Positions 11,297 through 39,939 of a DNA stretch of 64,000 nt are shown in pieces. Positions within the stretch are counted from its first letter, which is position 1; each line of letters starts with the position of its first letter. Source of the stretch: Paralichthys olivaceus (Eukaryota; Chordata; Actinopteri; Pleuronectiformes; Paralichthyidae); contig NC_091094.1 of the NCBI RefSeq assembly GCF_024713975.1, forward strand, positions 22,468,501-22,532,500, given 5' to 3'. A program made the position numbers and the translations under genes. The notes beneath the pieces were generated by a model, which worked only from the letters and a program-made list of their open reading frames with translations, was not told where the DNA came from and searched no databases.

Positions 11297-14200
11297 ATGG
11301 CGACGCTTCTGGGGTCCGAGTCCCCCTGTACTGGAGGAAAACGAAGAAATTGCCGCAGCAATATCGTCACAAAGTTCACGGCCAGTAAAATCACCGGCCA
11401 GGGTTTCAGTCAGGGGACACAGGTAAGAGAAACGACGCGTGTTGTGACGGTAAAACGCGTCTGAAAGTTGCTGCACCGAGACCAGGGACTTGCGCTCGGA
11501 ATGCAGCCTGAGAACGGAGCCGCTGTCCCGGGCATTACATCAGAGATGTAGTCGCTCCTGACAACCTGGGCTTTTCAGTTAGCTCCAACAATTCCGGGCG
11601 TTTTAAACAACACGAACCTTTAACTTTGACGCCATCGGCCCCATTATAACACGGTTTGCTGGCTGGCCACACAAACAATGTTAGCATTATCAGCAGCCGT
11701 GTGAAGCAAGCTCCGCTCCGATTCTGTCTTTTGTTGTTAGCTCTGCGTTAGCTTAGCATTAAAGGCCAGGTTCAACGCGACATAAACCCTCCGTGGACAG
11801 AAAGACGGACGGGATGTTGTTGCTTCTATCGGTCGTTGTGTTGTCAGTGTGACTGTGGATCAATTCTAGAAGCTCTAATTTCACACAACGTCAACTAACA
11901 ACAGCAACATTAGCTGGTGTTAGCAAACAGGGTAACGTCAGCTAGCTAGCTAAGCCAGCTGAACAGCTCAGGTGATTACGTAACGACACACTAACCACAA
12001 TAACTATGTTTTCCATAAAAGGGTACAGCAGCTGTTAGCAAGTTTATTTTTAATTCTACACAAGCGAATATTTACACGGTATCTGAAGCTTTGGGGAACA
12101 TAGATGTAACGTTAGTTGACGTCAGCTGTTATTGTGTTTTTATCCACATTACTTCTGTTTGTTGACATCGTCCCTGTCCTGACATTTTAGCCACTGTCTT
12201 CATCTGCTTCTGTTTATTTACTGCACCGCGACTGAAACCACGACAAAACATTGAATTCCAGTTTCTCTGCAACACGTTTCTACCTTCACCACTGACTTGC
12301 ACTTTTCGAGGTAATGCAATGTAGTGGTGATTTAAAACAGTGACACCTATCACCAACATAAAGAGACCTTGTTTTAGGATAATACCCCCAATAACAACGA
12401 ATGTGTTGTTTTTAGTGTTGCCTCAGCTGCTACAATCTGAACAGTTGTCAAAATACACCAGTGTTCTGCCACTGACACATGATGTTTATGATCAGGTCAG
12501 TCATTCAGGTGCAGAGGTCATCAACATTCACGAGCTACAACAGAAAACACGGACAGTCTTCGGTCCGGGTACTCCGTCTGTAGAGCAGCATGTAGTGGCC
12601 TAAGCATGCAGTCAGAGGTTCCTAAGTTCATTAAGGGTTTCGATGTTTCAGAAGACACCATCTTGATTTTTCAGGGTATTGGTGCACTGATTCGATTGTA
12701 ATGTTTCACTTTCACGAGTTGTAATAGATTAAATGCTGCAGGTCTTTGCTGGTTCCAACTGAGCAGAAGGCATTTCTTTACTGTGTATTATAGTATACAA
12801 ATCTGCTCTGTTCTGTCTTGTGTTCTGTCCAGTTTTGTGCAAAACATGGTTTGTTACTTTTAAAGAAAACCAGTGTGGAAGCAAGGTTTGGTGCCATGTC
12901 AGAATCTGAGAATGTACAGCATGTTTCTTCCTTCCAGAAATTACAAAATGATAAGTCTTAATAGTAAATGCACAATTAGGAAATTTGACATTTTTAATAT
13001 TTCAGCCATTTTCCACATATCTATCTTTTTAAAGTAATGCCTTTGTCACTGGCTTTTATTTGGGCTTCAACAGTGAGAATTGCTGTCACAACCAGACAGA
13101 AAATATGTGCATGCATTTTCATCACCTGTAAAGTCAATAAATCAATTTGGTAAATTTCGAAAACGTCCTCTTTTGTGACCTCCAGCAGCTTCAATTCAAA
13201 AGGCACCACAAGAGTTAAATCCAAATGAGGACAAACTCAACACAACACACCTGTAATCAGATCACACTGCTGGTGTCCATGTTGCAGGGTCAACTTCAAC
13301 GTTCTGCAGAACTTCATGGCCTTGCTCCACTTAACATTAGCACTCACTGACCATGAGCCAGGCCAGGACTCTGTTATCCTATGTGTTTAGTTATTACAGG
13401 GACATAATAATAATCTGCTGAAGTTGTTGTATTCATTGCAGTAATCCGCTCTATAGCCCGAGGTGTGTGGCTCAGCTCTAATCTCATTTAAAAGAGTAGT
13501 CACAGTCTTTATATCCTCTGGGGCCTTTTGTTTGTCTCAAAAGTTGTGTTCATGTTTTCTGGTAAGGAAAATGAGGAAAGACGATGAATTTTTTTTACAT
13601 GAGTTTTACATTTTTATAATTTCAGACCCCATATGTATGTGTTTAGCAGACCGAATATTCTTTTTATTTCTCTGTCAAGATTGCAGCCTGACATCCACTA
13701 GTACAACCAAAAATGTACCTTTAAAACCTTTCTGAATAACTGATATAATTAATGATGAATTTTTTTCTCTATATGTTGCACTGTTTAAGTTTACCTCTGG
13801 TTATGTTGTCGTAGCTCCCAGCAGGTTTGCTCCAGGAGAGAGATAAACGAGCTAAGTGGAATGGCATCCCTACTGTGCTGCAGAAGCTCTACGAGAGCAG
13901 CCATCCCAACAGTGACCTCTCCCATGCGCACAGCTTTCTTAAGGTACACACAATGCACTACTCCATTCAACACTTTTTGCCACTTGTTGTTGAACATTTC
14001 ACTTTTTTGTCTGGATGATGTAAATTACATGCAAACAATGTTTTTTTTTCAGGTAATATCATCTCAGCTCTCCGTGGAGGCCATGTCTTTTGTCACAGAG
14101 GACAGGAAGACCGCTCAGGAATCCACCTTCCCCAACACGCACACCTTTGACCTCTTTGGCGGAGTCGATGTAAGTTTGACATTCCTGATACCTAATGCTC

Positions 14201-17200
14201 TGTTGTTGTTGGACTCAGACCCTGAAGCGTGTTACTTCAGGAGAATCAGTTGCTGTGCAAAGTAACTCATACTAAAACACTGTAGAGATTATAATGGTAT
14301 TGAATCCTCATTTGACTGTGTCCCTGAAGCTGCTCGTGGAGATCTTGATGAGACCCACACTAACTATGCAGAAGAAAAACCCCAAAAGTAAGTATGGCTG
14401 ACATCACATCTGTCTGCTTTATTGAGAAGGTAACATGTATGGAGAAAAAAATATTTAAATTAAGACTAATGTATTTTGTTTTTGTTATAACAGTGAATGA
14501 TGACCTGGTTAAGGACTGCCTTAGTGTTCTCTACAACTGTTGTATATGTGTAAGTGTCCTATTACCTTTTTTAATTGTCAGAGGTGTATCACATCTTGCT
14601 TTAAACAAGCACATGTTTATTGTTTTAAGTGTTTTTTCCTGTCGGTAGTTGTTGCTGTTATATAGGTCTCAAAAGCTCTCAAATGGATTTGATTAACATA
14701 CACATTCTTCTTCTTTCAATTCATAGACGGAGGGAGTGACGAAGAGTCTGGCAGCAAGGGACGACTTTGTTCTGTTTCTTTTTACCCTGATGACAAACAA
14801 GAAGACCTTCCTACAGACTGCTACCCTTATTGAAGATATTCTAGGGGTCAAAAAGGTCAGTTATATTTCTCAGCCTGAGCATTAAGCCCTGTTGACTCAA
14901 GAGTTAAAAGTTCTATGAAGTCCCTTTTATGCAGTTTTATTTTGTTACCCAATAATAACAATAATTCTCTGTAACCCTGTTTCTTAAAAATCAGTCAAAT
15001 TAATATTAAATATTCATCTTTTTGATTGTGAAAATAATGTTTTCATCTTTGCTCTTTTTAAAAGACAAATTCATATTTTCTGCTGGCTCTATGGTCCATG
15101 CACAGACGGACCTAATGCCAAAACTTAAACACTTGGCATAACTGCTGACATCCTAATATCAAAGCAGTTTAATGTTATTTTAAGAATCAGGCAGTATTTT
15201 ACTTGAATAACTCTTGATCGATTAAGCAACCACTTTAAAATAGCTTCTCTGTCTTTCATAGCTGTTTGGTGACAATGATTTAGCAGATTGGTTGGCTTAC
15301 CTCACACTTCTTATTCCATCTTTTTGCTTTTACAAGTCTCAAAAAACTACATTGCATTGTTGGTTTTATTGTGAAATTATATCTTTGATGTCTATCAGCA
15401 AACTGATGTATTAGGTAATATGAATAATCTACTGCAGTTTTAGTTGGTTACAAATTCAGGCAAAATCTCTTGAGATGTGGTTCTGATTCTGATCCACTAT
15501 CAGACTGATAACAGTTCATGTGTTGGCATGTTTAAGGAGATGATCCATTTGGAAGGGATCCCCAACCTATCAGGCCTGGTCCAAAGCTTTGACCAGCAAC
15601 AGCTGGCCAACTTCTGCCGCATCTTATCTGTCACCATCTCAGAACCTGATGTAGGAAATGATGACAAGCACACTCTGCTGGCTAAAAACGCTCAACAGAA
15701 ACGCAACGCCAGCCCCTCACGGGCAGAGGTCAATCAGGGTAAGTTTTCTTTAGCTCATTTCACACTGTATAAAAAAAACAACTAACACATGCTTACATCT
15801 TGCTTTTGTCTGCAATGTAAATGGATTAAATAAGCATTCACTCCAGGGTCAAATGACTCTGCATAAGATACTGCTTTAATCGGCTATGATTATCAGTGAT
15901 GCAAACATGACACCCGGTTGAACGTGCTAATTTGGCAATACGGTGAGGTGCGAGAGTGCCTCAGTTTTCAGTGCGTTTGTGACGTTGAACATGACACATT
16001 GGTGGGGAAAAACAGAGAAACACTCCCACTGGCAATAGGAAAGGAGTTTTGTTGGTTTCCCCCACATTAAGAAAACATCTGCTGGTTTTGGTTTAAAAGA
16101 AGTATTGGTCCACTGAGCTCATACAAACTGCAACATGTTTGCCATTGTTAAAAAAACAAAACAAAAAAAATAGGTCAACACTGTTTTTTTCTGACAGTAA
16201 CCCTGCTGAACATCCCTGGGTTCATCGAGCGGCTCTGTAAGCTTGCCACTAGAAAGGTGTCTGAGGCCACAGGCGCTAACTTCCTGCAGGAGCTGGAGGA
16301 CTGGTACACATGGCTAGACAATGCTCTGGTGCTGGATGCCCTTATGCAGATGGCCACTGAGGAAGCGGAACAAAGCAGTACAGGTGAGCCAAGTCACTTG
16401 TGCTGATAGTTTCTCAACTTACCTAAATCCTAAGAACTTTGCCTGAAATCCTCTTTTTACTTTTAGAATCATCAGATGAGAGTTCTCTGGCCACAAGTCC
16501 CCTGAGACATCGACTGCCCCAGTCCATGAAGACTGTCCATGAGATCATGTATAAAGTGGAAGTGATGTATGTACTGTGTGTCCTTCTCATGGGCCGACAG
16601 AGGAACCAGGTACTTAACATTACTCCGTCCTCTCTCTAAGATTTAAGTGTAAGCATTTGCTTTGCTAAGCAGGGTGCAGTTCTCTCATCAATGTCATGCT
16701 TCTCTGCTCAGGTCCACAAAATGCTGGCTGAGTTCCGTCTCATCCCAGGTCTCAATAACCTGTTTGACAAGCTGATATGGAGGAAATACACTGCTTCAAA
16801 TCATGTGGTGCACAGCCAGAATGAGAACTGCGATTGTAGTCCAGTATGAATATTAAACAAAACATACATTTTGAAACCAGGCTCTGAGCAATGAAATGAA
16901 ACTTTTAGGAGTTGAACACAATTATGAACACGCTTTTTTCTCATTATACAGGAAATCTCCTTTAAAATCCAGTTTTTGCGGTTACTCCAAAGTTTCAGTG
17001 ATCACCATGAGTAAGTGACCCTTTATTGTGCAACCTTAGATCTTACTTCTCGTCTTAAGTTGAGTTTATATTTTGAAACGCGTTGCTTGTCTTACAGGAA
17101 TAAGTACCTCTTGCTGAATAGCCAGGAGCTGAATGAACTGAGTGCCATATCCATGAAGGCTAATATCCCTGAGGTGGAAGCTCTGGTCAACACAGACAGA

Positions 17201-19947
17201 AGCCTAGTGTGTGATGGGAAGAAGGGTCTCCTCACGCGCCTCCTAGCTGTCATGAAGAGGGAGCCTCCAGACTCGTCCTTCAGGTCAGATTTATATAGGC
17301 CAATGATCAAGATGCAGGAGGTGAAAACTATGAATGTCTCTGTTTAATGGTATCTGAACGTAATTTGCTGTAAATTGTTTTATATATTTTTCAATTAAAG
17401 GTTCTTAAGGAACAGATCTGTCATGAGAGCAAAAATAACGCTGTTGGTTTTAGTATTAATGATGAGGTAGATCAATAATCTGACTTCAGTTCACCTCCTC
17501 ATGTCTGCATCGTTTTCCAGTCTCCATACATAATTTTCGTACACATGGGTCAGAGTTTGCCTGGAAGTGCGCACATTCTCCCCAGTGTTTGCGTGAGAAG
17601 TGGCGTATGCATCTTCCAGGCTCTTTTGCGTATGCAACGGTTATAAATGAGGTCCCAGATCTCTGCAGTGGGACAAATACGTTATGTGCTACCTCTACTT
17701 GCTGCTCTGGAGATTTTATGTGTTTTTGTGAACACATCTGACCACACCCCATTGTGCAGGCATTCTCTGTAGTCCACTTCTGAAAGTGGCTCAAGATTTG
17801 TCTGTCTTTTTATAGCTGACTATATACTGAATGTTTCTGTTTCTTCATGTAGATTCTGGCAGGCAAGAGCAGTGGAAAGTTTTCTCAGAGGAGCCACCTC
17901 CTATGCAGACCAAATGTTCCTCCTGAAAAGGGGACTGCTCGAGGTAATACTGCAGCCACGTTGTGTTTCTCGACGCACAGTTCACATCTCAAAGATTTCT
18001 CATTGATTTTGAATCCTCTTAATTAAATAGTTACTCACTTCCTTCCCTCGACAGCACATCCTGTTCTGCATCATCGATAGCGGCTGTACATCTCGAGATG
18101 TCCTACAGAGCTACTTTGATCTGCTGGGAGAGCTCATGAAGTTCAACATTGATGCCTTCAAAAGATTCAACAAATACGTCAACACTCCTGAAAAGGTATA
18201 ACTTTACACTTTATATGCATTGTAAAGAGGTATTGAATTAACTGACCTAACAAAATAAAACTTCAAAACAATTTTTCAACAGCTGTGTTGCATGAACATG
18301 TGGCTAATAGCGTTGTTTGATTTCTTCTCTGTAGTTTCAGACCTTCCTGACACAGATTAACAGCTCCCTGGTAGACTCCAACATGCTAGTGCGTTGCATT
18401 GTCCTTTCGTTGGACCGCTTTGAGAGCCAGACTGAAGATGTCAAAGGTAAATCAGGATGGAAAGTAATGTGGAGACTAGTTCCAGAATGTTCTGAGTTGT
18501 TCTAAGTTGACAGATGAAGCAGTCCCATCCAGGATTTAAACAATGAGCATTGTTGGGAATTATTGTTATTATATGTTTAAAAGAGTTTATATTGATTTCA
18601 GTGTTTTTTGCCTCCTCCCTCAGTGGTGGAGGTTCTGTCTGAGTGCTGCCTGCTGTCCTACATGGCCAGAGTGGAGAACAGACTTTCCTTCCTCTTCAGA
18701 CTGATCAACATCATCAACGTGCAGACTCTCACACAGGTGTTTCATTTTGACATTGTTGCAGTTGAAGATTAATTCATTAATTCATCTCACAAATGATAAA
18801 TTTGTTGTCTAAACTTTGTTGTATCCATCCCATCCTCTGTCCCTGCAGGAGAATGTGAGCTGTTTAAACACGAGCCTTGTGATCTTGATGTTGGCCAGAA
18901 GAAAGGCTAAACTGCCCTTCTACCTCAATGCCTTGCGGGAGAAGGAGTATGCGGAAAAGTATCCGGGTTGCTTGCTCAATAACTTCCACAACCTACTGCG
19001 CTTCTGGCAGCGCCACTACCTCAACAAGGACAAAGATAGCACCTGTCTGGAGAATGTAAGTATTGCTCACTCTAACCTTCAAGTGTTTTTCTGTGATACA
19101 TTGAAAACATGATGACAGGGTATTAACATACATGCGGGCTGGGAAAATCAGAGCTGCATCACTAGTGGCATGTGACCAACAACTTTATCAAGTGATGTAA
19201 AGGTTGTTTGTATTTGTTCTGCTGTCCCCAAGTGGCCAAAAATATACCTCATGTTTGCCTTAATATTTAGAAGTTTGGTGATGTTTTATATATGAAATAT
19301 GATGATATGATGATGTCGTGTGAAAACGCAACATTGATTACGTTAATTGAATCTCATTTATTTAATCCCTGTTATTTATAAGGTGTGAAATGGTCTCCTC
19401 AGGGTGGAACTGATCCAACAGACATCCAGAAACACAGCTAAGCCTGGCTGATTTTAACTGGATAGAGCACATTTGAAACATTTAAATTGACTAGATTTGC
19501 ATCTGCACCAGATTGCACCCAATCATAAATATCACTCTCATTCTTGAAATTGTTTACATCTAGAGTCATTAATTATTCTCTGAGAAATCAATGAAAATGT
19601 TAAATGCCCTATCTCACTATGTTAAACTGTTGCTGATCTGTATATGCACCAAAATGTAATGGGTTCTTCCCTGACCCATCCTTCCTTCTAGTTTCGTGGT
19701 AATCTGTCCAGTAGTTAATGTGTTATTGTGCCAACAAAAACACAAACAGACTCAATAATACAACAAGCAGTAGTTTTATCGTTGTAATCCCTCTGGTCTT
19801 GCTCCTCAGAGCTCCTGTATCCCCTTCAGCTACTGGAAGGAGACGGTGTCAGTGCTGCTGGGCTCAGACAGGACTTCTCTGTGTGCCATAGCGAGCTACA
19901 TTGATGAGCCTTTCATGGATCTGGACAGAGACCTGCTGGAAGATTGA
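11297..19947 (+). CDS. trpc4ap: TRPC4-associated protein (TRUSS)
   Basis: Eighteen exons: 11297-11422, 13815-13943, 14053-14169, 14330-14387, 14494-14549, 14727-14855, 15537-15738, 16198-16383, 16467-16609, 16712-16843, 16952-17010, 17098-17283, 17853-17943, 18055-18195, 18335-18446, 18624-18736, 18849-19055 and 19810-19947. All junctions are GT-AG and in frame, giving 774 aa against about 797 in human. TRPC4AP is an all-helical, repeat-like scaffold of TNF-receptor signalling and TRPC channels, and a DDB1-CUL4 substrate receptor that targets MYC. Diagnostic blocks are FDLFGGVDLLVEILMRPT, TLIEDILGVKKEMI, FDQQQLANFCRIL, RQRNQVHKMLAEFRLIPGLNNLFDKLIWRK, KIQFLRLLQSFSDHHENKYLLLN, FWQARAVESFLRG and LLNNFHNLLRFWQ. 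The N-terminal exon is poorly conserved, as in other species. The ATG follows a GC-rich segment typical of a housekeeping promoter. Confidence 0.97.
11423..13814 (+). other. first trpc4ap intron
   Basis: At 2.4 kb this is the longest trpc4ap intron. Its first 700 bases are GC-richer with scattered CpG, including a GCTAGCTAGCTAAGC stretch near 11942; this fits an extended promoter/CpG region. The rest is AT-rich. ORFs here (for example 12340-12603 and 12129-12359) show no family resemblance. Confidence 0.6.
17470..17810. repeat. possible DNA-transposon-derived repeat in a trpc4ap intron
   Basis: The intron 17284-17852 contains GTGCGCACATTCTCC and GCGTATGCAACGGTTATAAA followed by TGAGGTCCC. 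This resembles a fish interspersed repeat that I remember with a GCGTACGC...TTTATAAATGAGGCCCC core. Boundaries and family are uncertain. Confidence 0.35.
19400..19745 (-). repeat. dispersed repeat (CCAAGGAGG family), longest copy, inverted
   Basis: Lies in the last trpc4ap intron. Read on the minus strand it contains TTTAACATAGTGAGATAGGG, TTTCTCAGAGAATAATT and GTGCAATCTGGTGCAGAT. Read on the plus strand it contains GCACCAAAATGTAATGGGTT and TTTCGTGGTAATCTGTCCAG. These words define an abundant teleost non-coding repeat, also present at 10050-10205 and 44240-44355 on the other strand. Confidence 0.7.
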
Positions 19948-20966
19948 CCTCCAGCATGTGCACTCTGGGCTGGGGGGTGGGACAGGGCAGAGGGTCACAG
20001 GGAGCATGGACACCTAGAGCTGGTGATGACTCCACTGAGCCATCCAGACGCTTTGTGACAGCGCTTCTGGATGTAAAGACTCACCTGTTTGCTTTCTGTA
20101 CCTACGCATGGAGGCCGTCATCGCAGAGGGGAGGGGGGTGCGAATTCTCACTGAGTTACCACTCTTCTTCAGAGGAAACCTGTACGCCCGTCCCAGAATC
20201 ACATAACAGACTATTGGGGGAACTTGGGATATGACACCTGCGTTGGTTGTTTGCTTTAGGTGAAATTCAAATAGAGCCTTTTATATAACCTATACAAAAA
20301 ATCTATGAAAAAATGTGTATGAATCAACAAATTATATGTTAGGAAAAAAAGATTCCTTTTACATGGACTTGGTTTGGCAATGTCCACAGATGAACTGTCA
20401 GCCAGATGTGTCAGTGAGGTCAGTGACACATCACAGGGAGTCTGCTGTCTCAGTCGCCCACTACCTACACGCTCTCTGTCGACTCAGAGCCACTCCACCG
20501 TCTGACCTGTGGGGGGGGGGGGGCATTAGTGACATTTTTGCAGGGGTCTTGTCGATGAACAGCATTTCCTTTTAACCCGTCTGTGGGTCTATTTTATTAG
20601 GTGGCTATTGTTGATTGGTGCTTTCTGGCTCTACTCGAAACATTTAAGTAGCTCATGGGCCGGCTGACATGTATCACAAAATCACACACACGGGGCTCCT
20701 TTCACCTAAAAACCATCCACTCTGCTGTGGCTTCAGAAGCTTCACACAGCAACTCGTCTCTTTACCAGGTTCTTTTTGCTGATCTATTTTTGTCATGTTG
20801 AAAACAATGGCTTTTAGCTCTGGATAAAATGTAGAATAAAACATTGCACAGATTAAATTGCTTTTATTGTTTATTATAGTTTAACTCATTTGTTGAATAA
20901 ATCACCATCATTTTGTACAGAATTTGTATCCAATGCTGTGGGATATGCTTTGGGAAAGAGAATAAA
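19948..20966 (+). terminator. trpc4ap: trpc4ap 3' UTR with three candidate poly(A) signals
   Basis: AATAAA occurs at 20835-20840, 20896-20901 and 20961-20966, so the 3' UTR is about 0.9-1.0 kb with possible alternative ends. A run of 13 G at 20511-20523 lies inside the UTR. No coding sequence follows the TGA at 19945-19947. Confidence 0.65.
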
Positions 20967-20984
20967 CTATGCAGGTGCTAGTGT

Positions 20985-22390
20985 TAAGATACCACTTTCA
21001 TTGCTCCACACACTGTTTTATGTGACTCAGCCTTTAGACCAACATCATCATCATTAGACTCAAAGTCTACCACCGTCTGATTTATCTTAATCTCAGAGAA
21101 TGACAATCTTTCTGTGTGGTTGCTCTTATAGCTTGAGTTCGGCTGTGATGATGTTTCCATGGCATGAATGTGTAGTTACAGAGCTGAACAGATATTTGGC
21201 GTCTTAAATTGAACACTCACGATAAGTACAAAATGAATGAGCTACCTCATATTTTCTCCTGATACCGTACAGATCTAACCACGTCTAATGACAAGTGTAC
21301 AGTCATGATTCATGTGAATGTATAATGGGATGCAAACACATGTCCTTTTACACATCTGAAGCCTTTTATTTGCTTTAAAGCTGATAACCAGAAATGTTTC
21401 CTTGCTCACGAATTTTCATTCAGCATGTCTTAAAAGAAATCTCTGAGTATGCACATACTTTAACAGTTCATCTTTTGCAGTGAGAAAATTCTCAATTTTC
21501 TTGCTGAATCCCTGAGATAAATGCTTTGTTTAACGTGATACTGCAGTGGTGTTTTTGACCTGAGAACTGATCATGTTTTTTCATGGATGTAAACCCCTGG
21601 TATCGCTCCAGTCATCCACCGTGGAAGTCAAAGAAAAACAAGAATGTTGTGAGCTAATGCATTGACACTTCCTGACTGCTGTAGCTTTGTGCTGTGAAGT
21701 GAGAGAGTGAGCCCTCTGTATGAGCATGAGAGAACTGCATCTCCACAGTTCTGCCATATGTGGTGTGAAGCTCCGAGTAGGCCTTAGATTTCATACATTA
21801 TTTTGTGCTTGGAAATGGTGAAATCTTATCCTCTTGGTCAAGAACATGCTGCGCAGTGTTTGATTTTACCACTTTAATTAGAGGCCTCACATGTTTTGAC
21901 TTGAACTAGTTCCATATCACGTTTGGCATGGTGTGGATATTATTAGACAAACATTTTGCAGCCACTCCTAAACTGGCAGTTAAAACTCAGACCATGTGGT
22001 GATTTTTGATCAAATATTGTCTCTCAACACACAACGATCAACAGCATCTGTGGATGTTTTTGTCGTAGAGGACAACTATTAACAGTGGATAATTCGTGCT
22101 GTAAAATTTAAACCATAAATGCAGAAAATCTCTCATGGTTGTGTTAAATAATCACGTCTGCACACGTCTGACTAATCAAACAAAGAAGAAAAGATTCACG
22201 TTTCAGTTTCACATCCAACTATAACCACTTCTGTAACAGGCTCTAACCCTTCACCTTCCTCCTCTAATGCTGGTGTTGAACTTCATTTTCCTTATTTAAC
22301 AACTGTTTGTCAAATTAATAATATAATAAATTCTTCTTTAGACCTTTGTGGGGTTTCTACCTTCTTCACATTCACACACATCAGTCATAG
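20985..22390. other. intergenic DNA between the convergent trpc4ap and myh7b 3' ends
   Basis: About 1.4 kb of AT-rich unique-looking sequence separates the tail-to-tail genes. I see no ORF with family resemblance, no long tandem repeat and no RNA gene. Confidence 0.55.
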
Positions 22391-22407
22391 GGAAAGATTT
22401 AAAAGTC

Positions 22408-22413
22408 TTTATT
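22408..22413 (-). terminator. myh7b: likely myh7b polyadenylation signal
   Basis: The minus strand reads AATAAA here, about 250 bases beyond the stop codon of the last recognisable myosin exon. It is the first well-placed hexamer for the gene. Confidence 0.55.
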
Positions 22414-22661
22414 TGGGCGTTCACACAGCCGAGCACATCTGTTGCAGCTGACTTGTTTACTTGCAGCCTCATGGCATCACTCAGTGTGCTGAAATACACA
22501 AGACAGGAGTGTTTACTGGCAACCACATACACAATGTCACAAAGTTACTCATGACCACACCAGCGATCACATGAGGTGGCTATGTGAGGTCGTATTCAAT
22601 AGAGGATTACGTCCAGGCTCTTCTAAGATTAGCTCTTGTCATGTAGCCAGTCAAACTAATT

Positions 22662-37907
<15,246 letters not shown>

Positions 37908-38281
37908 GGTGGCACCTCCTCGCCGGCTTCAGAACCCGGACGCACGGTGAGAAAGACGGGTCCTTCGGTGAGAACAAAAAACTTTGTGTTAGTCAGTGGT
38001 TCTCAAGCTGTTTTTTTTTTTACTTTTATTGACGAAAACAAAACGCAGCCATGAGAACACGACTCGTGCGTAAAGAGCGCAAATCCACCATCACCGATCG
38101 AGAACGAAAATATATAAACAAGCAGCGCGTGAACTGACACGTGCCAGCGAAGGTAAAAGGTATGAATGCACTGCTCAGAGTGAAATCAAGACTGAAAAAG
38201 ACATTTTAAAGAGCAGTTAACCCGCGCGTAAAATGCGTAATGATCAACCTACCAAACGAAGGAGGAAAGTTGTCAACTGAC

Positions 38282-38352
38282 CTCAGGACGGCCACAACGA
38301 AATGACAGCTTGCTGAGATGTGCCCCCCTTTATACTGTGTTCCTCAAGGTCA
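38282..38352 (-). promoter_or_regulatory. myh7b: myh7b core promoter, short non-coding exon 1 and ERR-type element
   Basis: The minus strand has TATAAA at 38334-38329, so initiation is expected near 38300. The sequence ...GTCCTGAG|GTCAGT at 38282 is a plausible donor of a roughly 20-nt untranslated exon. The ATG exon follows after about 370 bases; its acceptor is not certain. On the plus strand 38344-38352 reads TCAAGGTCA, a perfect extended nuclear-receptor half-site (ERR type), ten bases upstream of the TATA box. A MEF2-like CTATTTTTGT is at 38480-38489. In mouse, ERR factors activate Myh7b/miR-499 (from memory). Confidence 0.6.
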
Positions 38353-38499
38353 CGGTCAGTGGACATTTGTCCCTCATTAGCATATGCCACCTCCTCCGAT
38401 GCCCATTGGTGCTGCGCGTCTGTCTCAATTGACACAAAAGGAAAGCTACGTTTTTGTCATTGCGCTAAACCCAAGCCGGCTATTTTTGTATCCCAGTTA

Positions 38500-39908
38500 T
38501 TTTATGCACTGTACACACTGCGAGGGAGTAGGAGAGAGGGGGCTGCATTAGGAGCATCCCTATGGGGGAATTTTTTCACTCTATAAAATTTGAAGGGCAG
38601 ATCATTGGTGCATTTAAAAGGACTGTGATTTGTGTCCAACATCCAGAGACACAACATGGAGAGTTAACCCAATATTTACAGGGAAAGTTATTTGCCTGGG
38701 ATATTAAAAGAAAAACACATTACTAGAAACAGTTAGTATTTAGAATAGTGATAATGTTTTAATAAACCTCCTGATTAACACAACTGAACTGATTTCCCTT
38801 CAGGTGACTTTGCTGCTGATGAACTCATGTTGGCCTCTTACAGCCCTGTTTGCTTTTGTGTTGTTAAGTGTCAACAGGGATGTTTGCTATTGTGTGAGGC
38901 CACAGAGGATGCAACCTTAGAGGAGATTATTTCAGGAGCTGTGTGGCATTAAACATGCTTCTATAAATACACAACATTATATTAATAGCGAGAAACATGG
39001 CGCGTGGCTTCCAGCAGAAAAATAAAGAGCCTCATGCGAATTTAAAATAGATAAACATGAGAGACGATTAAGCAAAATCATATGATGAAGGATTCACGTT
39101 ATACTTTTTGTTTGTTAAAATTGTTACTTCATAGACAAGAACATTTGGAGCTTTAACACTTCAGGCCTCAGATGAAAATGTCCACTGATGCCACAGTGTG
39201 TTGTACTGTCACACGTAGCTGTTGTAACTTTGTGTATCCAGTAATTCTGGGATAAGCGCTTCGCCTCTCACACTCTGGCTCCACCACATCTGACCTTCAG
39301 AGCAAGGGGAGAGGTTGGTGCCTGGTATGAGAGCAGGGTGACAGTGCAGCGTGGGGTGGTGGTGGGTGGGGGGACCACAGTTTCTCAGAATAGACAAAGC
39401 CAGAGTCCAGCATTCCTGATAGGGAGATTGACTGTTAACTGTTGGCTGAAAACGAATTCTGTAAAAAGCCAACAAGATAAGGGGAAGATGGCTACATACA
39501 GCCTACGGTGACGCTGTAACTTTTACAAACCATAAGACGTGATAGGTCTACCTGTCATATGATGAACAGAATTTGCTGTCTTTTCTCTCCAACAGTGCAT
39601 AAATCCACGTGCACAGACACAAGAAAAGATGGGCGGCCATCTTTGTTGACACACCACTATCTGCTCCTGTGGCCGACAGACAGAGGTGTTGCCGTGATGG
39701 CTCAAACTTTCTTGGGCATCAGTTAGATAGAGGGGGCCTGAGCTATTCTGGGACAAGGGGCTCTTCAGAGGCAGAGGCTGGTTTATGTACTATGTCACTT
39801 GGTGCAGCATTTGAAAAGCTGGCATGCTGATAACACATGAGTAGGAGATGAATCCCAAAGTCCCCAGAGCCGCTGGCTTTAAATAAGTTCACATACTCCA
39901 GCACATAA

Positions 39909-39939
<31 letters not shown>

